A stretch of 46,610 bases of DNA from Bacteroidales bacterium (GCA_003567625.1 PWZB01000198.1:1-46610), one strand, 5' to 3'. Positions 1 to 9,593 are shown, numbered from the stretch's first letter. Numbers and translations: made by a program. Notes: generated by a model not told the origin, from the letters alone.

Positions 1-1401
1 GCCATGCTGCCCGTCGAAGCTTCTTCCTTCCGGTGATCCGACGGAAATTATCTGTTCGGTAAGATTCCCGCCCAAGTCCATAACTCCGTAATATGAAGCG
101 CCTGCTTTTACCCTGTCGCTGGTTGGCGTTGCAAATATCCCTGCCCTGACGGGCCCGTCAACATTATCATCGTTAAGATCAAGATGGCAATTGGCATCAC
201 TGTTGACAGGGAGCTCACTCTCTTCTCCGTCGTTTGTTATACCCTCTATAACAATAGTGGTACCACCCAGATCGTAAGGTTCGCCCCACGGCATTTCGTC
301 AAGTACAGGTACTCCCGGGCCCCTTGCTAATTTTTCATACTCCAGCTCCGTGACAGGCCGTAATCCCGCCCAATCAGCATAAGCAACGCCATCGGCAAAA
401 GTCAGATAATTGCACGGAAGATGTTGCCCGTCATCAGACTGGTTAGGAACACCGTCGTCATTCAGATCATTATATAAAACCAAAGGCTCGTTAGCCGCAA
501 AAGTATAATCTGTACGAACCCCGTTTCGTGAACGGGGATAATCCCTGTCGGACATAACATATCTGTTTGAAACGGAAGTTTGGCTTGGTGTGATATTCGT
601 TTGAAATCTATAGTTTTGTTGCTCACGGGTTAAAGCATTTAAAAAATCAACATATTGCTTTTGTGTAATATTGTATTTCATAACATAAAAACTCTGAAAC
701 CCTTTGGGGTAGTGTTCAGGCAGTAATTTTTCACTTGCAGGGTCATCAATGTTAAAATCATCTGCATATCCGGGTTGCTGCCCGGAGCCGTCATGATTAT
801 TGCCGAGATTCCCGGCGGTGGTGCCTCCCAAAACTATTTCACCTTCACTTGTTATATGATATGGGTCAGAAGAACCGATTATATGAAACATGCCGAGAAT
901 ATCGTCGGTATTCCCATCCCCCACATAAAAACTCCCTTCAGGAATATAAACCATCTCTATTGCATAAACGTTTACAATGATCTCATCCAAATCTTCAAGG
1001 CCGTTATCTTCTTTATAGCGCCACCTGACACGGACATCTTCCAGCGTTATATCGCCCCAGCCCGCACTGGCACGTTGTATAAAAAGCCCTTTCTGATCGG
1101 AGGATACTATAATTTCCGATCCGCTTGGTGCTGTATAACCCGAAGTGTATATGTTTATATGCTCCCAGGGCTCATCCTCACTTTGAAATTTTGCAAATAC
1201 CCATGCAGCATCGTGATTAGTTGAAGTACGCCACGAATTTTCCCACGATATGTCAAAAACTATTTCAATGTATTCCGAACCAGGCGTGTCGTCATGATTG
1301 TGTAACCGGACATTGTCGATTTCAATGCTGTTTCCTTTGATAATTACCGGAAACAAAAAGATTGTAAAACCTAAAAAACAGCTTATTAAATATTTCATCA
1401 T
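1..1401 (-). CDS. SUMF1/formylglycine-generating-enzyme-like secreted protein, 3' end outside window
   Basis: An open frame runs without a stop from 1401 to the window edge, giving about 467 residues, so the C-terminus is missing. Two in-frame ATGs (1401 and 1398) begin a hydrophobic signal peptide (ISCFLGFTIFLFPVII). The first ~130 residues look like a beta-sandwich of unknown family. From about residue 150 comes the typical start of a formylglycine-generating-enzyme (FGE-sulfatase/SUMF1) domain: a 'MVYIPEGSFYVGDG' segment, then 'FYVMKYNITQKQYVDFLNAL', then a 'TFADGVAYADWAGLRPVTELEYEKLAR' region. In this family the fold is used by true FGEs and by many non-catalytic surface proteins. The FGE cysteines lie C-terminal of what is visible, so catalytic status cannot be judged. 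A T9SS tail is plausible but unseen. Confidence 0.8.
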   Translation of the reverse strand, partial: MMKYLISCFLGFTIFLFPVIIKGNSIEIDNVRLHNHDDTPGSEYIEIVFDISWENSWRTSTNHDAAWVFAKFQSEDEPWEHINIYTSGYTAPSGSEIIVSSDQKGLFIQRASAGWGDITLEDVRVRWRYKEDNGLEDLDEIIVNVYAIEMVYIPEGSFYVGDGNTDDILGMFHIIGSSDPYHITSEGEIVLGGTTAGNLGNNHDGSGQQPGYADDFNIDDPASEKLLPEHYPKGFQSFYVMKYNITQKQYVDFLNALTREQQNYRFQTNITPSQTSVSNRYVMSDRDYPRSRNGVRTDYTFAANEPLVLYNDLNDDGVPNQSDDGQHLPCNYLTFADGVAYADWAGLRPVTELEYEKLARGPGVPVLDEMPWGEPYDLGGTTIVIEGITNDGEESELPVNSDANCHLDLNDDNVDGPVRAGIFATPTSDRVKAGASYYGVMDLGGNLTEQIISVGSPEGRSFDGQHG

Positions 1402-1430
1402 AATAAAATTTGTTTTAATTTGTACGATGC

Positions 1431-1488
1431 AACCCTCATGTTGCTTATTTTATTATGTTGTGTTTGTGTTTTTTGAAACATGAGGGTT
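1431..1488 (-). promoter_or_regulatory. Inverted repeat in the leader of the SUMF1-like gene
   Basis: Two 12-bp perfect arms (AACCCTCATGTT at 1431-1442 and AACATGAGGGTT at 1477-1488) enclose a 34-nt spacer. The element ends 29 nt before the ATG at 1401. A related element with the same spacing to an ATGATGAAA start lies at 11366-11439. The rest of 1402-1756 is AT-rich; apart from a short CGTCACC direct repeat near 1686-1699 I see nothing else in it. Confidence 0.55.
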
Positions 1489-1756
1489 TCATGACATTAA
1501 TTGTTTTAGTTTTAAATCCCGCAAATGCAGGAATATTTTTTTATTTAACGGAGTGAAACAGTATTGTTTCATACTACAAATTTAACTTTTTTTATCGTAA
1601 ATTCAAATTTATTAATATATCGAATTACGAATATTTCATTCTTTCCGGCTGCCAGCTGCCGACGGAAGTCATACCGATTACCTCTCGTCACCCGTCACCC
1701 TCAACTATAGCTTATGAACCAATCAGCTAAATATTAATATTTTTGCGTTTTTAAAA

Positions 1757-3568
1757 TCAATTCACTTCAGACAGGAACCTGTTAAATTTTACGAATTTTT
1801 CTTTCATAAAGTTATAGTTATTCACACCTGAAATCTTCCCGTCTTCAATAAACACCAGGAAAGTGCATTTTTTCATGATTTGTATATGGTGGGTAACAAA
1901 CAGGAATGTTTTATCTTTTGCCTCATTAATGACATAATTCATAAATTTTTCTTCGGTTTCGACGTCTAAAGCTGATGTGGCTTCATCGAAAATATAGAGA
2001 TCGGGATTAAGGTATATTGCTCTTGCTATGCTTATTCTTTGAATTTGACCTGCTGATAGCTGAAAACCTCTTTCACCTACCACCGTTGACAAGCCTTCCG
2101 GCAAGCGTCCGATAAAGTCTTTTAACTGTGATTTTTCAACCGAATAGATCAGCCTGTCTTGATCAATATTTTTGTTACCGGATGAAAAAACTATATTTTG
2201 CTCTATTGTATCATCCATAATGAACGGATTTTGGGGAATGTAAGCTATTTTGCCGGCTAAAAGTTTTTTTTGCTTTAATAAATCGTATTTCCCTGCCATG
2301 ATTCTTCCTTTGCCGGGTGAAAATATTCCTGCAATTATATCAACCAGGGTACTTTTCCCCGATCCTGTACGGCCGGTAATGCCAACAATAGTGCCTTTTT
2401 GTATTTTAAACGAAATATCTGATAACGTTTTTTCTTTCCTGCCGGAATAGGTGAATTCTATTCCATCTAATGTTATTGGAAAAATCTCCGGCATGATTAC
2501 GCTGGGGATGTTTTCGGTTGCATATATTTGTTTTTTATCAACGAAATCCTGTTCGTTCAGGTCATTAAAAACTATTTCCACAGAAGGCTGGTTGTATTTT
2601 AACATGCTAATATTCAAAACGGATTGTTTGAATACGGGCAACAAACGTATGGCTGTTGCGGCAAACAGGGCAATCAAAGGGATGATCCCGGAAAGCTCTT
2701 TATCCTGGAAAATCAAAAGCAGGGTAATAAATAAAATTCCGAAAACGGAAATTATCTCTATAAAAGGCCGTATCTTAAAAGATGTCATAAGCCTGTGATG
2801 CATTGCCCGGGCTGTGCTTTCGGAACTTGAATGAAATGCTTCGGTAAAACGGCCCAGTTTGTCATAAAAGATTATCTCTTTTAATCCATCAAAAGCTTCC
2901 GTAACAATTTTATGCCTTTTCTTTCTGTGGTGAAATTCCTGGCGCCCGAAGTATTTGAGTTTTTTATGATAGGCGATATAGAACAGATAGCCGCCCAAAA
3001 ACAAAAAAAATGTTGCCAGAAGTGTCATCCAAAAATTAACACAAAGCAGAAAACCAAAAATCAATGTCAGAAATATTAAATCGGAGAAAAGATTGCTCAG
3101 TGGTATCAGAAACTGGTTGAAAATGACAAAAATCTCACTGTTCAAATTTCGCAGATATTCCGAAGTGCTACGGCTTAAAGTAACAAGGTAAGGTGCCGAA
3201 AGGTATTTTTCAAAAAGGATCTTGCCTGCTCTTGTCTGTTCTTTGTAGAAAGTGTTTAACCTGGCATTTTGTATCCATACGACAAACATGTTTTTGGTTA
3301 TAAAGACAATTATTATGAATACAGAAAAAGCTGCCAGGAATAATTCGGGAGATTTTTTCGAAAAAATAACAAGAAACTCCGGGAAAAACCTGCTTTCTTC
3401 CAAAAAACCCGGTGAAAACAGGAAATACAAAAATGCGGGTATTGAACCCAATCCGATGATCTCAAACATTGAGCCCGGTATGGACATAAGCGAAAGCCTG
3501 AGGATACGTTTGCGACTTCGTGGCTCGATCAACGAATAAGCCTTTCTTATGTTTTTTATGTCAACCAT
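1757..3568 (-). CDS. ABC transporter, fused permease and ATPase (exporter/flippase type)
   Basis: This 603-residue half-transporter has an N-terminal membrane domain (hydrophobic segments at roughly 27-50, 75-98, 150-200 and 265-305) and a C-terminal ATPase. Walker A is GRTGSGKST at 399-407, the signature is LSAGQ at 504-508 (LSGGQ variant), Walker B is LYIFDE at 524-529, and the H-loop His follows in 'VTHH' near 560. The layout is that of type IV exporters (MsbA, PglK-like flippases), which move lipids, lipid-linked glycans or peptides out of the cytoplasm as homodimers. The substrate cannot be inferred: there are no neighbouring glycan genes, and it sits alone between a SUMF1-like gene and the Omp28 cluster. 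The start is ATG at 3568. Confidence 0.9.
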   Translation of the reverse strand: MVDIKNIRKAYSLIEPRSRKRILRLSLMSIPGSMFEIIGLGSIPAFLYFLFSPGFLEESRFFPEFLVIFSKKSPELFLAAFSVFIIIVFITKNMFVVWIQNARLNTFYKEQTRAGKILFEKYLSAPYLVTLSRSTSEYLRNLNSEIFVIFNQFLIPLSNLFSDLIFLTLIFGFLLCVNFWMTLLATFFLFLGGYLFYIAYHKKLKYFGRQEFHHRKKRHKIVTEAFDGLKEIIFYDKLGRFTEAFHSSSESTARAMHHRLMTSFKIRPFIEIISVFGILFITLLLIFQDKELSGIIPLIALFAATAIRLLPVFKQSVLNISMLKYNQPSVEIVFNDLNEQDFVDKKQIYATENIPSVIMPEIFPITLDGIEFTYSGRKEKTLSDISFKIQKGTIVGITGRTGSGKSTLVDIIAGIFSPGKGRIMAGKYDLLKQKKLLAGKIAYIPQNPFIMDDTIEQNIVFSSGNKNIDQDRLIYSVEKSQLKDFIGRLPEGLSTVVGERGFQLSAGQIQRISIARAIYLNPDLYIFDEATSALDVETEEKFMNYVINEAKDKTFLFVTHHIQIMKKCTFLVFIEDGKISGVNNYNFMKEKFVKFNRFLSEVN

Positions 3569-3766
3569 TAAAAACGGATCATTAATAAGTCTTTTGACAA
3601 AAAAGCAAAATATTTATCGAATTAAAGATTTTCATGCAATTAATGAACTTTTTTGCCCTGTTGAAATTTGTCGGTTTTATATCTTGCTTCAATTTGCTAA
3701 GTTATAAAAAGAACAGGATAATATACTATATATACGGGGAGTGTTAATCAAAATATAATTTTATGA

Positions 3767-4621
3767 TTACCGGGTTAGCGGCATTTCTTCCACCTGTAAT
3801 ATTTCCAGGGAGTCTTCATCATAGACGAAGGCTATCACGGCACAATTTTCGGCTACCCATTCGTCATCCAAAGAAACGGAATAGCTTTTTGAAAAGAGGT
3901 CACCGGATAATATTGGCTCTTCGTTGAGTTGTTCGCCCCAGGTGGTGTTAATGCTTTTGCGTAGCACGTGGTTATGTTCGTATTCTTCAATTACACCATC
4001 GGGGTAATCGGGATTGTTGGTACGTTGCGGTTTAATTATCTTGTTCTCTGTTATAAAAGCAGAGATATAATATTGATTTTCAAGGCCTTTCAGTGCATGT
4101 ACATTTAAATTCACTTCCAACTGTTTCGTGTTTGAATCGTGATGCAGTGATATATCGATACGCAGATCCGTTTCCAGGTCAATAATCTGGCTGATAGCTT
4201 CACCCCAGGCTGAGGGAGATATCAACCGGCTGCCGTCAAATGATTTGCGGTTTATCATACCTGTGGGATATGAAGAAACTCCGAAAAAATCGTGGAGGTC
4301 TTCGCCTTCCTCCGTCCTGAAATCGTAGCCAAACGGGCTTGCAGAGGGTTCTGCAAAAAACCCGGCATGGATTGACATAATAACAAGCCTGTCTCCGTAA
4401 AAATCGCTTAACTCTTTTGCAACCCGGCTGCCCTCAGGACAGTTAGGACACTGATGACCGGTAAACTCTTCCAGCAGCACTTTGCGTATATCCTCGCCGT
4501 TGCCGTTATTACCCTCATGATCGGTTATATATGGAGGATCAATTATATCGCATCCCGCGAAAAATAAAAAAAAGAAAAAACCCAGTATTACAGCCGGTGA
4601 TATTTTTTTTATAATATACAT
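3767..4621 (-). CDS. Omp28-family thioredoxin-like lipoprotein
   Basis: The frame is open to 4705, but the best start is the ATG at 4621. It gives a 284-residue protein with a signal peptide ending in a lipobox-like 'LFFAGC', so it is probably a lipoprotein. The N-terminal domain is thioredoxin-like with a CPNC motif following 'LLEEFTGHQ', and a cis-Pro-type 'SSYPTG' segment. A beta-rich C-terminal domain follows, as in Bacteroidota Omp28-related proteins. It lies downstream of tlpA and DUF6029 on the same strand (150 bp gap), a combination that suggests a co-transcribed envelope redox group. Biochemical function of Omp28 proteins is not established; disulfide or redox chemistry at the outer membrane is an inference from the CxxC. 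Confidence 0.85.
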   Translation of the reverse strand: MYIIKKISPAVILGFFFFLFFAGCDIIDPPYITDHEGNNGNGEDIRKVLLEEFTGHQCPNCPEGSRVAKELSDFYGDRLVIMSIHAGFFAEPSASPFGYDFRTEEGEDLHDFFGVSSYPTGMINRKSFDGSRLISPSAWGEAISQIIDLETDLRIDISLHHDSNTKQLEVNLNVHALKGLENQYYISAFITENKIIKPQRTNNPDYPDGVIEEYEHNHVLRKSINTTWGEQLNEEPILSGDLFSKSYSVSLDDEWVAENCAVIAFVYDEDSLEILQVEEMPLTR

Positions 4622-4693
4622 ATAACAAAAATTTGTATTTTTCTTTGTGAACTTGTGTTTGTCTTTTTGCTCCTTTTTGTTAAAAAATTTAAC

Positions 4694-4718
4694 CACGAAG
4701 GACAAGGGCGCGAAGGTT
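4694..4718. repeat. Short 'CCACGAAGGACA' type intergenic repeat
   Basis: A sequence beginning ACCACGAAGGACAAGG lies in the gap between the Omp28 and DUF6029 genes. A diverged relative (ACACGAGGACGCAAAGG) occurs at about 7139-7155. Similar purine-rich dispersed motifs are common between genes in Bacteroidota. No function is evident. Confidence 0.3.
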
Positions 4719-4771
4719 TATTAAATTTACAATATTATGTTTTATTAATTTTTTTCTGATTTTCTAAAATT

Positions 4772-6448
4772 TTAAAAGCTGCTTGTCACGTTTAATGTAA
4801 ATCCGTTTGATGCGGGCACTTTCCGGCATACCCCTCCCACACATATGACTCCCTCGCGTTGCTTGCCGTATGAAAGGCTGAAGCGGTTCCCGCCTTTGGT
4901 ATATCCGGCGCTCAAAGTGTAATAGTGAATACGCAGGTCTTCAACCTCATTTCCATAATTATACTGATCGCTGATAGCGAAAAACCAGTTGGGAGCGATA
5001 GTGTATTCGATCATAGCCATAGCCCAGCTTTGATTATCCTGCCTGGTATAAAGATGTTGCAATTCCCACCTGATGCTCCTTCTTTGCGGCAGGCGGTGCG
5101 TTACATCAGCTATGACCACGTGAGCATATACTATTTCTTTATCAACATACCCTTCAATAACGTTTTGGTTATAATTGATGTATGCGTATGATAATAATCC
5201 TCGCAGGGTTGGTGAGAACCTCCTGTTTATTTCGATATTGAAGTCCTGAAAATATTTTTCATCACCAATGCGGAAAAAATCGGAGTGATATCCGTCTGTA
5301 CCTGCTTGGCCTACAGGTATTGTGTCGTGGATTCTTTCTTTATGTATTGAGTTTGCGCGGCTGTAGTTGATGGTAACGTTTGTGCCATATTGCCCGCCCA
5401 GGGTTGTTTCTCGTGGCAGGCTGAATGTCAGTTCGCCCATAAATCCTATTTCACCGGTAGGTTGGGTAGCATACGGATACATGCTGCTTAGACTGTAAAC
5501 ATGCTGCCGTGTAGTTGGAGGCAGGTAATTGATGTTTAGGTCGTTGCCCGTAGCATTGCGGTCACTTCTGAATCCCATGTTGTCAATGCGTTTGGCAGCA
5601 AGTAAAAGACCGATACCCCTGACTGCATAACTGCCTGTGAGATGCAGTGCCTGGCCGTCCTTGTAAATAAAGTTGTTCCCGGCTGAAGGGTCGTTGATCT
5701 TATGGGCATATTCACCGGTGATGTTTACCGGGCCTCGAACAAAGTTCAGCCGCCCCGCAAAAGCTGCTACGTTTTCGGGCAGATTGTAAAGAGGATTCCG
5801 GTCGGCCTGGTATTTGCTCACCGCGCTGCCGCCAACCGTCCATTGACTTTTATTTTCCGCCAGTGATGAAAAGACCGAATTAAGGTTGATGCGTGTATCG
5901 AAACCCCTTACAATGCCGGGCCCGGTATCAAAAAACAACCTTTGCTGTCCGATCACACCCCTGAGCGTGATTCCGTCAAGCGGTCGGTAAACGAGCTTTA
6001 AGCCATCCATGGCGTTATCCACACCAAGGTCCCTTTCTTCATAAGTGCGCAAGATCAAGCCGCTGCCAAACTGCTCATAAAAATTGCCCAAGGTTACCTC
6101 CAGGTTCTCACGAGTGTATGAAGCAAAGCGGTATGGAATGCCATTTCCCTTGTAGCGAGGGTCGTAACCCAGAAGAGCGTTCTGGTAACTCTCGTAGCGC
6201 ATGCCTATCGTAAAGTCCTTGTAAGAGAAGTTAATATTGCCAAATCCGTTCATCAGTATCTTTTCGGGTACCTCCGGGGCGCCTATCAATGTGTCGGAAA
6301 AGTAATACTGGGCGTTCAACTCAAAATTACCCCATATGCGTGCCCCGGGAAGCAACTCCTGTGACCTTAGGTTGATGCTGATGGCAAAAAGGAATCCCAG
6401 CACAAGAACAATGGTATTTGTTAAAATATTGCTTCCGTTCTTAATCAT
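4772..6448 (-). CDS. DUF6029 family outer-membrane-type protein
   Basis: A 558-residue secreted protein with an N-terminal signal peptide (residues ~9-30). It is rich in alternating hydrophobic/aromatic strands and glycine, and ends 'NGFTLNVTSSF' with a terminal Phe, as outer-membrane beta-barrels often do. Sequence features such as 'ARIWGNFELNAQYYF' and 'LGNFYEQFGSGLILRTYEER' match the Bacteroidota DUF6029 family. The start ATG overlaps the tlpA stop by 8 nt, so it is translationally coupled to the thioredoxin upstream. Two conserved-looking cysteines sit near the C-terminus (CVGGVC). No function is known. A barrel receiving or exporting a substrate of the neighbouring redox proteins is a guess. 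Confidence 0.8.
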   Translation of the reverse strand: MIKNGSNILTNTIVLVLGFLFAISINLRSQELLPGARIWGNFELNAQYYFSDTLIGAPEVPEKILMNGFGNINFSYKDFTIGMRYESYQNALLGYDPRYKGNGIPYRFASYTRENLEVTLGNFYEQFGSGLILRTYEERDLGVDNAMDGLKLVYRPLDGITLRGVIGQQRLFFDTGPGIVRGFDTRINLNSVFSSLAENKSQWTVGGSAVSKYQADRNPLYNLPENVAAFAGRLNFVRGPVNITGEYAHKINDPSAGNNFIYKDGQALHLTGSYAVRGIGLLLAAKRIDNMGFRSDRNATGNDLNINYLPPTTRQHVYSLSSMYPYATQPTGEIGFMGELTFSLPRETTLGGQYGTNVTINYSRANSIHKERIHDTIPVGQAGTDGYHSDFFRIGDEKYFQDFNIEINRRFSPTLRGLLSYAYINYNQNVIEGYVDKEIVYAHVVIADVTHRLPQRRSIRWELQHLYTRQDNQSWAMAMIEYTIAPNWFFAISDQYNYGNEVEDLRIHYYTLSAGYTKGGNRFSLSYGKQREGVICVGGVCRKVPASNGFTLNVTSSF

Positions 6449-6947
6449 CTTCTTCCAGCAGTTCTGTTAAAATATCAAACATCTCCCATTCCATGCCGTC
6501 GGAAAAAGAGGTGTGTTGGTAAACCACCTCTCCTTTACCGTTCAAAATAAAGGTATGAGGAACATTACCTACTCCCATTGCACGCCGAAAATCCCCGTTT
6601 TCGTCAAGGTAAAATTCATAATCCCATCCCCGCCCTTTTACCATCGGCAAAACGTTGGCACGGGTGCGCGCATCATCAATGCTCACGGCAATAAGCTTGA
6701 AGCCGTAATCCTGCCATTCATAATAAATTTCATCAATGGCATTGAGTTCTTTAAGGCAGGGACGGCACCATGTAGCCCAAAAACTTATAGCAAAAGGCTT
6801 GCCCTCATTATCCAAAGTGTTTGTGTTTACTTCCCTTCCGTCAAGAGTTGATATGGTTAATTCGGGTAAAGTAGCAGTGCGCTGCGCTGAAGATGAAAAA
6901 ACAAAAAAAAGTGCCGGGAAAAATAATGTAAAGGCCTGTTTTATCAT
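6441..6947 (-). CDS. TlpA-family thiol:disulfide oxidoreductase
   Basis: A 168-residue protein with a signal peptide (residues 1-21) and a thioredoxin fold carrying the active site WATWCRPC, preceded by 'GKPFAISF' and followed by a TlpA/AhpC-type 'FKLIAVSIDD' strand and the cis-Pro region 'GNVPHTFIL'. TlpA/ResA proteins act in the periplasm as thiol reductants, for example in cytochrome maturation or in reducing specific envelope proteins. It is first in the minus-strand group tlpA-DUF6029-Omp28. The context suggests it maintains cysteines of the adjacent surface proteins rather than cytochrome c, since no ccm/res genes are present here. Confidence 0.9.
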   Translation of the reverse strand: MIKQAFTLFFPALFFVFSSSAQRTATLPELTISTLDGREVNTNTLDNEGKPFAISFWATWCRPCLKELNAIDEIYYEWQDYGFKLIAVSIDDARTRANVLPMVKGRGWDYEFYLDENGDFRRAMGVGNVPHTFILNGKGEVVYQHTSFSDGMEWEMFDILTELLEEDD

Positions 6948-7035
6948 AAATAAACGGTTATCGGTTTATATTTAAAAATTTAACAAAATATGTTTCAAAA
7001 CGCTTCTTTCTGGAATTTAATTAATTAGTAAGCTG

Positions 7036-7043
7036 CAAATTTA
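7036..7043 (-). promoter_or_regulatory. Candidate -7 box for the tlpA operon
   Basis: Reads TAAATTTG on the minus strand, matching the Bacteroidota TAnnTTTG consensus, about 90 nt before the tlpA ATG. No clear -33 TTG was found. The remainder of the 6948-7302 divergent gap holds a short repeat near 7139 and the promoter at 7235-7265. Confidence 0.4.
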
Positions 7044-7234
7044 TGATATAATTTTTTGTTTTGTGAAAAAAACTTTCTTAATTGCGGATCAACATGTTGA
7101 AAATCTAAATTTTTTAACAAGAATGAACATAAAGGAAAACACGAGGACGCAAAGGGTTTTGATATGGTTAGGTTTTGCAGATACAAATAAGATAGCATCA
7201 ATTTAATACCTTAATACTTTTTATTTGTCAAGGA

Positions 7235-7265
7235 TTGCTGTGAAAAATTTTTTAATATATATTTG
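7235..7265 (+). promoter_or_regulatory. Bacteroidota-type promoter for the 7303 gene
   Basis: A TTG at 7235-7237 is followed after 20 nt by TATATTTG at 7258-7265, a full match to the TTG/TAnnTTTG housekeeping promoter. It would start transcription about 30 nt before the ATG. Confidence 0.6.
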
Positions 7266-7302
7266 CATGTGCTTTTAATTTGCAAATAAAATATTCGTGT
7301 GT

Positions 7303-9444
7303 ATGAAAAAAACGCTATTTACTTTAATTGTTCTCTTCGTATCAATAACAACTAATGGCGAGCTTGTTTCACGCCAGAAGGTAGTGGTTGAAATTGGTAC
7401 CGCCACCTGGTGTTCGCCATGCCAGGGGGCTGCTATGGGAGCCGAAGACCTGATAGCCAACGGGCATGATGTAGCTGTTATTAAATACCATAGTAGTGGC
7501 TGTCCCTTTACCAATCAACATTCTAATACGCGGCTTAGTTATTATGGAGTTACCTCTATTCCGAGAGCTATATTTGACGGAGTACTTGAATATGCTGGCG
7601 GAAGCTCAACCCAAAGCATGTACCCGCAATACCTGGAATTATACAATCAAAGGATTGATGTTCCTTCTCCATTTACTGTTGCCATCGATCTGGAATACAC
7701 AAGTACATTGAATTACAATGCAAGTGTGCTGGTAACACAGGTTTCTCAAGACTATGAAGCGAGCGAACTGGTCTTGCACTTTGCGGTTACCGAAACGGAT
7801 ATTCCTCATAACTGGTACAACCAAACACATGTAAAAGATGTGCTGCGAACAATGGTGCCCGGGCCGTCAGGCACACCACTCGATTTTTCAACAAACGACG
7901 AACAGTTGGTTGATTTGAGTTTTACGCTTCAGGAAGGATGGGTGCAAAAAAATATAAGTGTGGTGGCTTTTGTGCAGGATGTGCAATCCAAAGAAATTTT
8001 TCAGGCTGATATTTTTCATCTTGAAACAATCTTACGTACCGTCACTTTTGATATTAAGGATAATGATGGTAATGAGATCACTGATGCTGTAGTGACATTC
8101 GGTGGTGTTGAAAATGAGCCCGGGGATTATGTATTTGAAGGCATACCGGTTGGTGATTACGAATACAAGGTTGAAAAAGAAGGATACTACACCGTTGAAG
8201 ACGAAGTTACTGTTGATGGTGATATTACAATAGAGATAGAAATGGAAGCTATTCCAACTTACACGGTTACTTTCGACATTAAAGACGAGAATGGCATCGA
8301 TATCGAAAATGCTGTTGTTACACTTGGTGATGTTGAAAATCCTCCGGGTGATTATGTGTTTGAAGATGTGGAAGAGGGTGATTATGAATATAAGGTGGAA
8401 AAAGAGGGCTATTATACCGTTGAAGATGATATTACTGTTGATGAAGATCTTACGGTTGAGGTAGTGATGGAGGCTATCCCGGTATTCACAGTTACTTTTG
8501 AGGTTTTATGCCAGCTCTATGGTGACCCGCTCGAAGATGCCCTTGTTACATTCGATGACGAAGAATACTTTACGGATGAAAATGGTATAGTGTTGATAGA
8601 AGATGTTTATCCCGGCGAATATTACTATTCCGTTGCCAAAGAGGAGTATATTACCGAACATGGACAAGTTGCGGTTGATGATAAAGATGTTACCGTTGTG
8701 GTTGAACTTGTTTTGGGCGAAGATCCTGAATACGATGTTGTTTTCAACATTATGGTTAAGGATGGGGGTGCAATTGAAGGCGCCGTGGTTACCTTCGATG
8801 AAAACGAGTACACAACCGGAGTCAATGGCCAGGTGATAATAGAAGATGTTCTTATCGGCACTTATGAGTATATTGTAACCAAACCGGGGTATTTACCCGA
8901 AGAAGGTATAGCTGAGGTGTGGGATGAGAATGTTGTTATAGATGTAACATTGCTCGCCGAACTTTTTACCCTCACGCTTTCAGCTTATCCCAAAGAAGCC
9001 GGTATTGTTTACGGTGAAGGTGAGTATAAATTAGGCGATGAAGTAACAATTTCTGTTGAATCAACATGCGAATGTTGGCATTTTTGCTGCTGGTACGGGG
9101 ATACAGAGCATGTTGATGATATTTATTCAACAACGGCAACAGTAACTATGCCGGCTAAAGATATTTACCTTACTGCTTCATTCTGTATAAATACAGTGAA
9201 AGAAATCTCCCGCGTTAACATTATTGTTTTTCCTAACCCGGCGCGCAACAATTTTACAGTCAGGTCAAACGAGATGATAAAACAGATCAGGCTGGTAAAC
9301 ATTAGCGGGCAGGTGATCAAAGATGTAGCTGTGAATGATTTAAGCACAGATATTAACGTAAGCAACTTGCATCCGGGAGTTTATTTTTTACAAATACATA
9401 CTGCCGCAACCATCATAACCGAACGCGTTAAGATAACGCGATAA
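7303..9444 (+). CDS. Secreted Omp28-like CxxC protein with carboxypeptidase-regulatory-like repeats and T9SS tail
   Basis: The ATG at 7303 (rather than the upstream GTG at 7297) gives 713 residues with a signal peptide. Residues ~20-245 are an Omp28-type thioredoxin-like region with a CSPC active-site-like motif in 'TATWCSPCQG'. Four repeats of about 75-82 residues follow from ~247, ~322, ~397 and ~479; each has a 'DAVVTF...GDYxFE...GxYEYKVEKEGY' pattern typical of carboxypeptidase-regulatory-like beta domains. Residues ~557-630 resemble a divergent InlB B-repeat with extra cysteines (CECWHFCC). The last ~80 residues are a T9SS type A sorting domain beginning 'VFPNPARNNF'. It is predicted to be exported by Sec, then by T9SS, to the cell surface. 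The next gene is a paralogue. Confidence 0.85.
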   Translation: MKKTLFTLIVLFVSITTNGELVSRQKVVVEIGTATWCSPCQGAAMGAEDLIANGHDVAVIKYHSSGCPFTNQHSNTRLSYYGVTSIPRAIFDGVLEYAGGSSTQSMYPQYLELYNQRIDVPSPFTVAIDLEYTSTLNYNASVLVTQVSQDYEASELVLHFAVTETDIPHNWYNQTHVKDVLRTMVPGPSGTPLDFSTNDEQLVDLSFTLQEGWVQKNISVVAFVQDVQSKEIFQADIFHLETILRTVTFDIKDNDGNEITDAVVTFGGVENEPGDYVFEGIPVGDYEYKVEKEGYYTVEDEVTVDGDITIEIEMEAIPTYTVTFDIKDENGIDIENAVVTLGDVENPPGDYVFEDVEEGDYEYKVEKEGYYTVEDDITVDEDLTVEVVMEAIPVFTVTFEVLCQLYGDPLEDALVTFDDEEYFTDENGIVLIEDVYPGEYYYSVAKEEYITEHGQVAVDDKDVTVVVELVLGEDPEYDVVFNIMVKDGGAIEGAVVTFDENEYTTGVNGQVIIEDVLIGTYEYIVTKPGYLPEEGIAEVWDENVVIDVTLLAELFTLTLSAYPKEAGIVYGEGEYKLGDEVTISVESTCECWHFCCWYGDTEHVDDIYSTTATVTMPAKDIYLTASFCINTVKEISRVNIIVFPNPARNNFTVRSNEMIKQIRLVNISGQVIKDVAVNDLSTDINVSNLHPGVYFLQIHTAATIITERVKITR

Positions 9445-9474
9445 GTAAAAAATGAACCGGTCATTTGAACACGA

Positions 9475-9554
9475 AGTCGTACCCCGACTGAATTCATAGC
9501 ATGGCATGTTAATTTGCTTCGTTTACTGAAGATAGAAAAAGTCGGGGCACAACT
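9475..9554 (+). repeat. Inverted repeat between the two paralogous CxxC genes
   Basis: Arms AGTCGTACCCCGACT (9475-9489) and AGTCGGGGCACAACT (9540-9554) pair at 13 of 15 positions across a 50-nt spacer. It could act as a terminator-like or 5'-leader structure; no long T-run follows, so a plain intrinsic terminator is doubtful. Confidence 0.45.
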
Positions 9555-9585
9555 GTTATTGTTAACGATAAATAATTTTTTGATG

Positions 9586-9593
9586 TATATTTG
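9586..9593 (+). promoter_or_regulatory. Candidate -7 box for the 9643 gene
   Basis: TATATTTG, the same box as upstream of the paralogue at 7303 and in similar context, about 50 nt before the ATG. The nearest TTG (9559-9561) is 24 nt upstream, longer than usual. Confidence 0.5.

Noticed and set aside
8625..8861. Ser/Thr-rich antisense ORFs such as this one opposite the repeat-bearing secreted genes.
   Set aside because: They mirror the codon use of the sense repeats, have no homology-like features and lie wholly inside well-supported genes.
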